64,000 nucleotides of DNA from NCBI GenBank assembly GCA_964589175.1, contig CAZPRY010000022.1, positions 1-64,000 on the forward strand. The letters are read 5' to 3'. The position numbers and the translations under genes were made by a program. This document shows, one piece after another, positions 61,436 to 64,000 of the stretch (the stretch's first letter is position 1; each line of letters begins with the position of its first letter). The notes under the pieces are model-generated. The model was not told the DNA's origin. It did no database searches and saw only the letters and a list, made by a program, of their open reading frames with translations. Source of the DNA: CAZPRY01 sp964589175 (GTDB lineage: Bacteria; Fidelibacterota; UBA2242).

Positions 61436-61720
61436 TGGCAACTCCTTTTCGTTTTTTGAAACATGGTTTGTGCTGCAAACCAGTATATATATACAAACCG
61501 GTTTGGTAAATGTCAATCTCTTTTTGGCAACGATGCAAAAAAATATTCAGCTTCCAATCAGCATTAAATCCTCATATGACGATTTCTGCAAATTTTACTC
61601 GTCTCAATAGTAACAAAATTTCAAAAATCCGACGGGCTTCGTTTATCTGTTTGAAATCCATCCACTTTTTTTTATTTTATCCTCCAATTGAATGAACGGA
61701 ATTATAGGAGTCGGACGGTT

Positions 61721-62929
61721 ATGAGCGCAGCAGAAAAATCCCGGCGTATCCTGTCGATTGATATTTTCCGGGGATTGACCATTTTCACGATGGTTTTTGT
61801 AAACGACCTGGCGGGTGTCAGAAATATTCCGCAATGGATGAAACACATGCCCAGCGAAGCGGACGGAATGACTTTTGTCGATCTGGTCTTTCCGGCCTTT
61901 CTCTTCATCGTCGGAATGGCGATTCCTTTCGCCATCGGCAACCGGATGGGAAAGGGCGATTCGGTTTGGGACATCTGGAAGCATATCCTGATCCGGACGG
62001 CCGGGCTTCTGGTGATCGGTGTTTTTATGGTTAATATTGGTTCGCTGGATTCAGCGGCGACGGGACTGGAAAAACATCTATGGACCTTTTTGATGTTCGT
62101 TGGAGTCCTGCTGGTCTGGAATCAGTATCCGCCGGCGGAGGGCCCGCGGGCCCGCATTTATAAAGTATTGAAGTACGTCGGAATCGTGCTATTGATCGTT
62201 CTGGCCGCAATCTATCGTCGGGAGGATGCCGGGCAGATCGAGTGGATGCAGACCAGCTGGTGGGGGATTCTGGGCCTCATCGGGTGGTCATACCTATTCA
62301 GCTGCGCCGTTTACTTTTTCTGTAAAGACAATCAGATCGCCATGATCGGTATGATTGCGTTTTTTATTGCGCTCTACATTGGTGATAAAACCGGCAAACT
62401 TGACTTTATTCCGTTTATTGGCGATTACCTTTGGCTGGGCGGGCATATCGGCGGTCATGCCTCCATTACGACGGCCGGTATGATGGTAGCCTTGCTGTTC
62501 GTTAAAAGTTCGCACCTGCAAGAGCCCCGGAAACGTATTCGCCGGATCATTGTCTTTGCCGTTTTCCTGTTTGCAACGGGCTACCTGCTGCGGGGCCTGT
62601 ACGGCATCTCCAAAAACCTGGCGACGCCGTCCTGGAGCCTGTACAGTTCCGGGATCTGCTGCCTGTTATTCGCATTTTTATATTGGCTGGTGGATGTGCG
62701 GGGATTCAGCAAATGGGCGGCGTTTGCCCGGCCCGCCGGTACGAATCCGCTTCTGGCCTATATTCTGCCATCGATGATCTATGCCTTGCTGGCAATTTTC
62801 AATATCAAATTTTATTCGACGGTTTTGGGACATGACGGCATCGGCATCCTGCGATCGGTCGTTTTCGCTTTTTTGATACTGGGGATAACCCAGCTGATGA
62901 CCGGCTGGAAGGTGCGTCTGCACCTGTGA
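61721..62929 (+). CDS. HGSNAT-like (DUF5009/COG4299) membrane acyltransferase
   Basis: 402 residues from ATG 61721, chosen for the TAGGAG upstream; a TTG at 61688 is less likely. 'RRILSIDIFRGLTIFTMVFVND' and 'FVDLVFPAFLFIVGMAIPF' are signatures of the heparan-alpha-glucosaminide N-acetyltransferase-like family, with about 10-11 helices. The family transfers acetyl groups across membranes, but the bacterial substrate is unknown. It stands alone. Confidence 0.87.
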   Translation: MSAAEKSRRILSIDIFRGLTIFTMVFVNDLAGVRNIPQWMKHMPSEADGMTFVDLVFPAFLFIVGMAIPFAIGNRMGKGDSVWDIWKHILIRTAGLLVIGVFMVNIGSLDSAATGLEKHLWTFLMFVGVLLVWNQYPPAEGPRARIYKVLKYVGIVLLIVLAAIYRREDAGQIEWMQTSWWGILGLIGWSYLFSCAVYFFCKDNQIAMIGMIAFFIALYIGDKTGKLDFIPFIGDYLWLGGHIGGHASITTAGMMVALLFVKSSHLQEPRKRIRRIIVFAVFLFATGYLLRGLYGISKNLATPSWSLYSSGICCLLFAFLYWLVDVRGFSKWAAFARPAGTNPLLAYILPSMIYALLAIFNIKFYSTVLGHDGIGILRSVVFAFLILGITQLMTGWKVRLHL

Positions 62930-62973
62930 TTTGATAGCCCTGTACTGCCTGGATATAAATAGGGGAAGCGCTT

Positions 62974-63446
62974 ATGGATCGAGTACTCGTGCATACCGAA
63001 GCCCTGCAATCCTTCGTGGCGACCGTTTTAGAGTAGATCGGGCTTTCGGCGGAGCACGCCCGCATTACCGCGGATGTGCTGCTCAGCGCCGATCGTCGCG
63101 GGGTTGAGTCCCACACTATAGCGCGACTGAAGTGGTATGTCGATGGCATTAAAAGCGGCGTAATCCTGGCGTCACCGGAAGTTCGCACCTTTAAAGGGTT
63201 CTACCGATCAATCCGGAGGCATTCGCGGGCCTGGAGACGATTCGGGACGGGATGGATGCGTATATTCGCATGTTGAAAAATTCACCCAAAGCACAAGGTC
63301 AGGAGCACATTTATGTCGCCGGTGAAAAGGAGTTCGAAGCCGAGGAACGCAACCGGTTGCAGTTGACCATTCAGATAAAAGTCTACGACACACTGGAAAA
63401 GATTGCGGCAGAATTCAATTTGCCGTTTCGGATCAATGTTGTATAA
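62974..63446 (+). pseudogene. Malate/L-lactate dehydrogenase family (Ldh_2) pseudogene
   Basis: The N-terminal 80 codons match the family ('IGLSAEHARITADVLLSADRRGVESHTIARL') but contain a TAG at 63034-63036. Near 63207 the frame shifts directly into the family C-terminus ('INPEAFAGLETIRDGMDAYIRMLKNSPKAQG', 'HIYVAGEKEFEAEERNR'). Roughly 200 residues, including the NAD- and substrate-binding core, have been deleted. Confidence 0.87.
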
Positions 63447-63475
63447 CCCGCCGACCCGGAAACCATACGATCGAT

Positions 63476-64000
63476 TTACATCTCGGGTTTTATAAAAGGG
63501 ATCTTCAACGGAGCATCGTTACGCTTCATCGGCAGCAGATGGTATGTATAGCCGAATAGGTCCGCCCGTTTTCCCATGTTTTGTCGAACCCGCTCCACAA
63601 TAAAATACTCATTCTGCGATAAACGCGGTTGGTCGATGGCCAGGTAGGGATAGACCCTGTACTCCCCGTGCGGGAAGTTGTTGAGTTTGGAGAAGTCGTA
63701 ATTCACCGTCCAATTCAGACTTGAATCAGGCAGGATGATTTCCGGATTCATCCAACCGTCCACAAAATTGTAGATGATGATATCTTCAGGATCTCCGTCA
63801 AGGGGCTCAAAGATGATTCCGGTACGGTAGGCCGGAATGCCGACACCGGCCGACTTTCGCATGGAACTGACCCGGACTGTATCGCTAAAGGTCAGTAAAT
63901 CGATGTGGACCTGCAGGTACTCGTAGGTCCCGAATTCATTTACCTCAAATAGATAACTTATCGAAGTGTTTACACTGAGTAGTTTGGGAAGGATGACCGT
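63476..64000 (-). CDS. Partial secreted or surface protein of unknown function
   Basis: The frame is open from its stop at 63476 to the end of the window, so the start lies beyond 64000. The 174 visible C-terminal residues are beta-rich ('SISYLFEVNEFGTYEYLQVH', 'VNYDFSKLNNFPHGEYRVYPYLAI'), like Ig-type modules, and end 'IPFIKPEM' without a T9SS domain. The family is not recognised. Confidence 0.7.
   Translation of the reverse strand, partial: TVILPKLLSVNTSISYLFEVNEFGTYEYLQVHIDLLTFSDTVRVSSMRKSAGVGIPAYRTGIIFEPLDGDPEDIIIYNFVDGWMNPEIILPDSSLNWTVNYDFSKLNNFPHGEYRVYPYLAIDQPRLSQNEYFIVERVRQNMGKRADLFGYTYHLLPMKRNDAPLKIPFIKPEM

Noticed and set aside
61010..61459. 149-codon plus-strand frame opposite the frameshifted membrane-protein gene
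   Set aside because: The minus-strand reading matches its paralogue on both sides of the T-tract, so the plus frame is a shadow.

Overview
The window looks like part of a metagenome-assembled genome from an uncultured Gram-negative bacterium of the FCB superphylum (Calditrichota, KSB1, Marinimicrobia or a similar lineage; the sequence does not decide which). The evidence is four large secreted proteins ending in a type IX secretion (T9SS) type-A sorting domain with the 'NYPNPFN...GxYxYxLxT...RKMxLLK' pattern, many lipoproteins, a TonB receptor, an Omp85-like barrel, TAnnTTTG-like promoter elements, and a 100-N scaffold gap. No rRNA, tRNA, CRISPR array or intact insertion sequence was seen.

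Layout. 1-6.2 kb: end of a T9SS cargo protein, then nikR, a TonB receptor and a methyltransferase (probable nickel-uptake unit), and a LysM lipoprotein. 6.2-9.5 kb: two permeases (SSS and APC families). 9.6-15.2 kb, minus strand: a tightly coupled four-gene envelope operon led by a metalloprotease/PD40 propeller/Omp85-like fusion. 15.3-18.2 kb: small membrane and secreted proteins and a CotH-kinase T9SS protein. 18.4-20.0 kb: an AT-rich two-gene accessory module. 20.2-27 kb: D-2-hydroxyacid dehydrogenase, then a histidine kinase/sigma54 regulator pair that probably drives a secreted aspartate-rich (EF-hand-like) protein operon through paired inverted repeats and a -24/-12 promoter. 27-32 kb: ferritin-like protein, GH32 and a divergent GH38 enzyme whose 3' end has been overrun by a 74-bp tandem repeat. 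32.6-39 kb: DEAD helicase, radical SAM protein, HExxH lipoprotein and a transglutaminase-like lipoprotein broken by the scaffold gap.

39.1-43.5 kb is the strangest part: an AT-rich, gene-poor stretch with three unrelated tandem arrays that all share a 21-bp basic period, two copies of a dispersed ~240-bp element, and between them a two-gene module coding for a TPR-like protein and a HEPN-like (RxxxxH) protein. 43.5-56 kb holds a serine hydrolase, a 989-residue CotH/lamin-tail T9SS protein, hemolysin III, outer-membrane proteins including a tandem paralogue pair, an orphan vapB with a decayed vapC fused to a peptidase remnant, a T9SS deacetylase-like protein, GNAT and M20 enzymes. 56-64 kb holds an MFSD1-like transporter, an SDR, a three-gene membrane-protein/HTH operon with a homopolymer frameshift, an HGSNAT-like acyltransferase, a deleted Ldh-family pseudogene and a partial secreted protein.

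The core genes suggest an envelope-rich heterotroph using peptides and carbohydrates. The AT-rich modules and gene debris suggest several independent insertion and decay events. All functional assignments come from reading motifs by eye; no database search was run.
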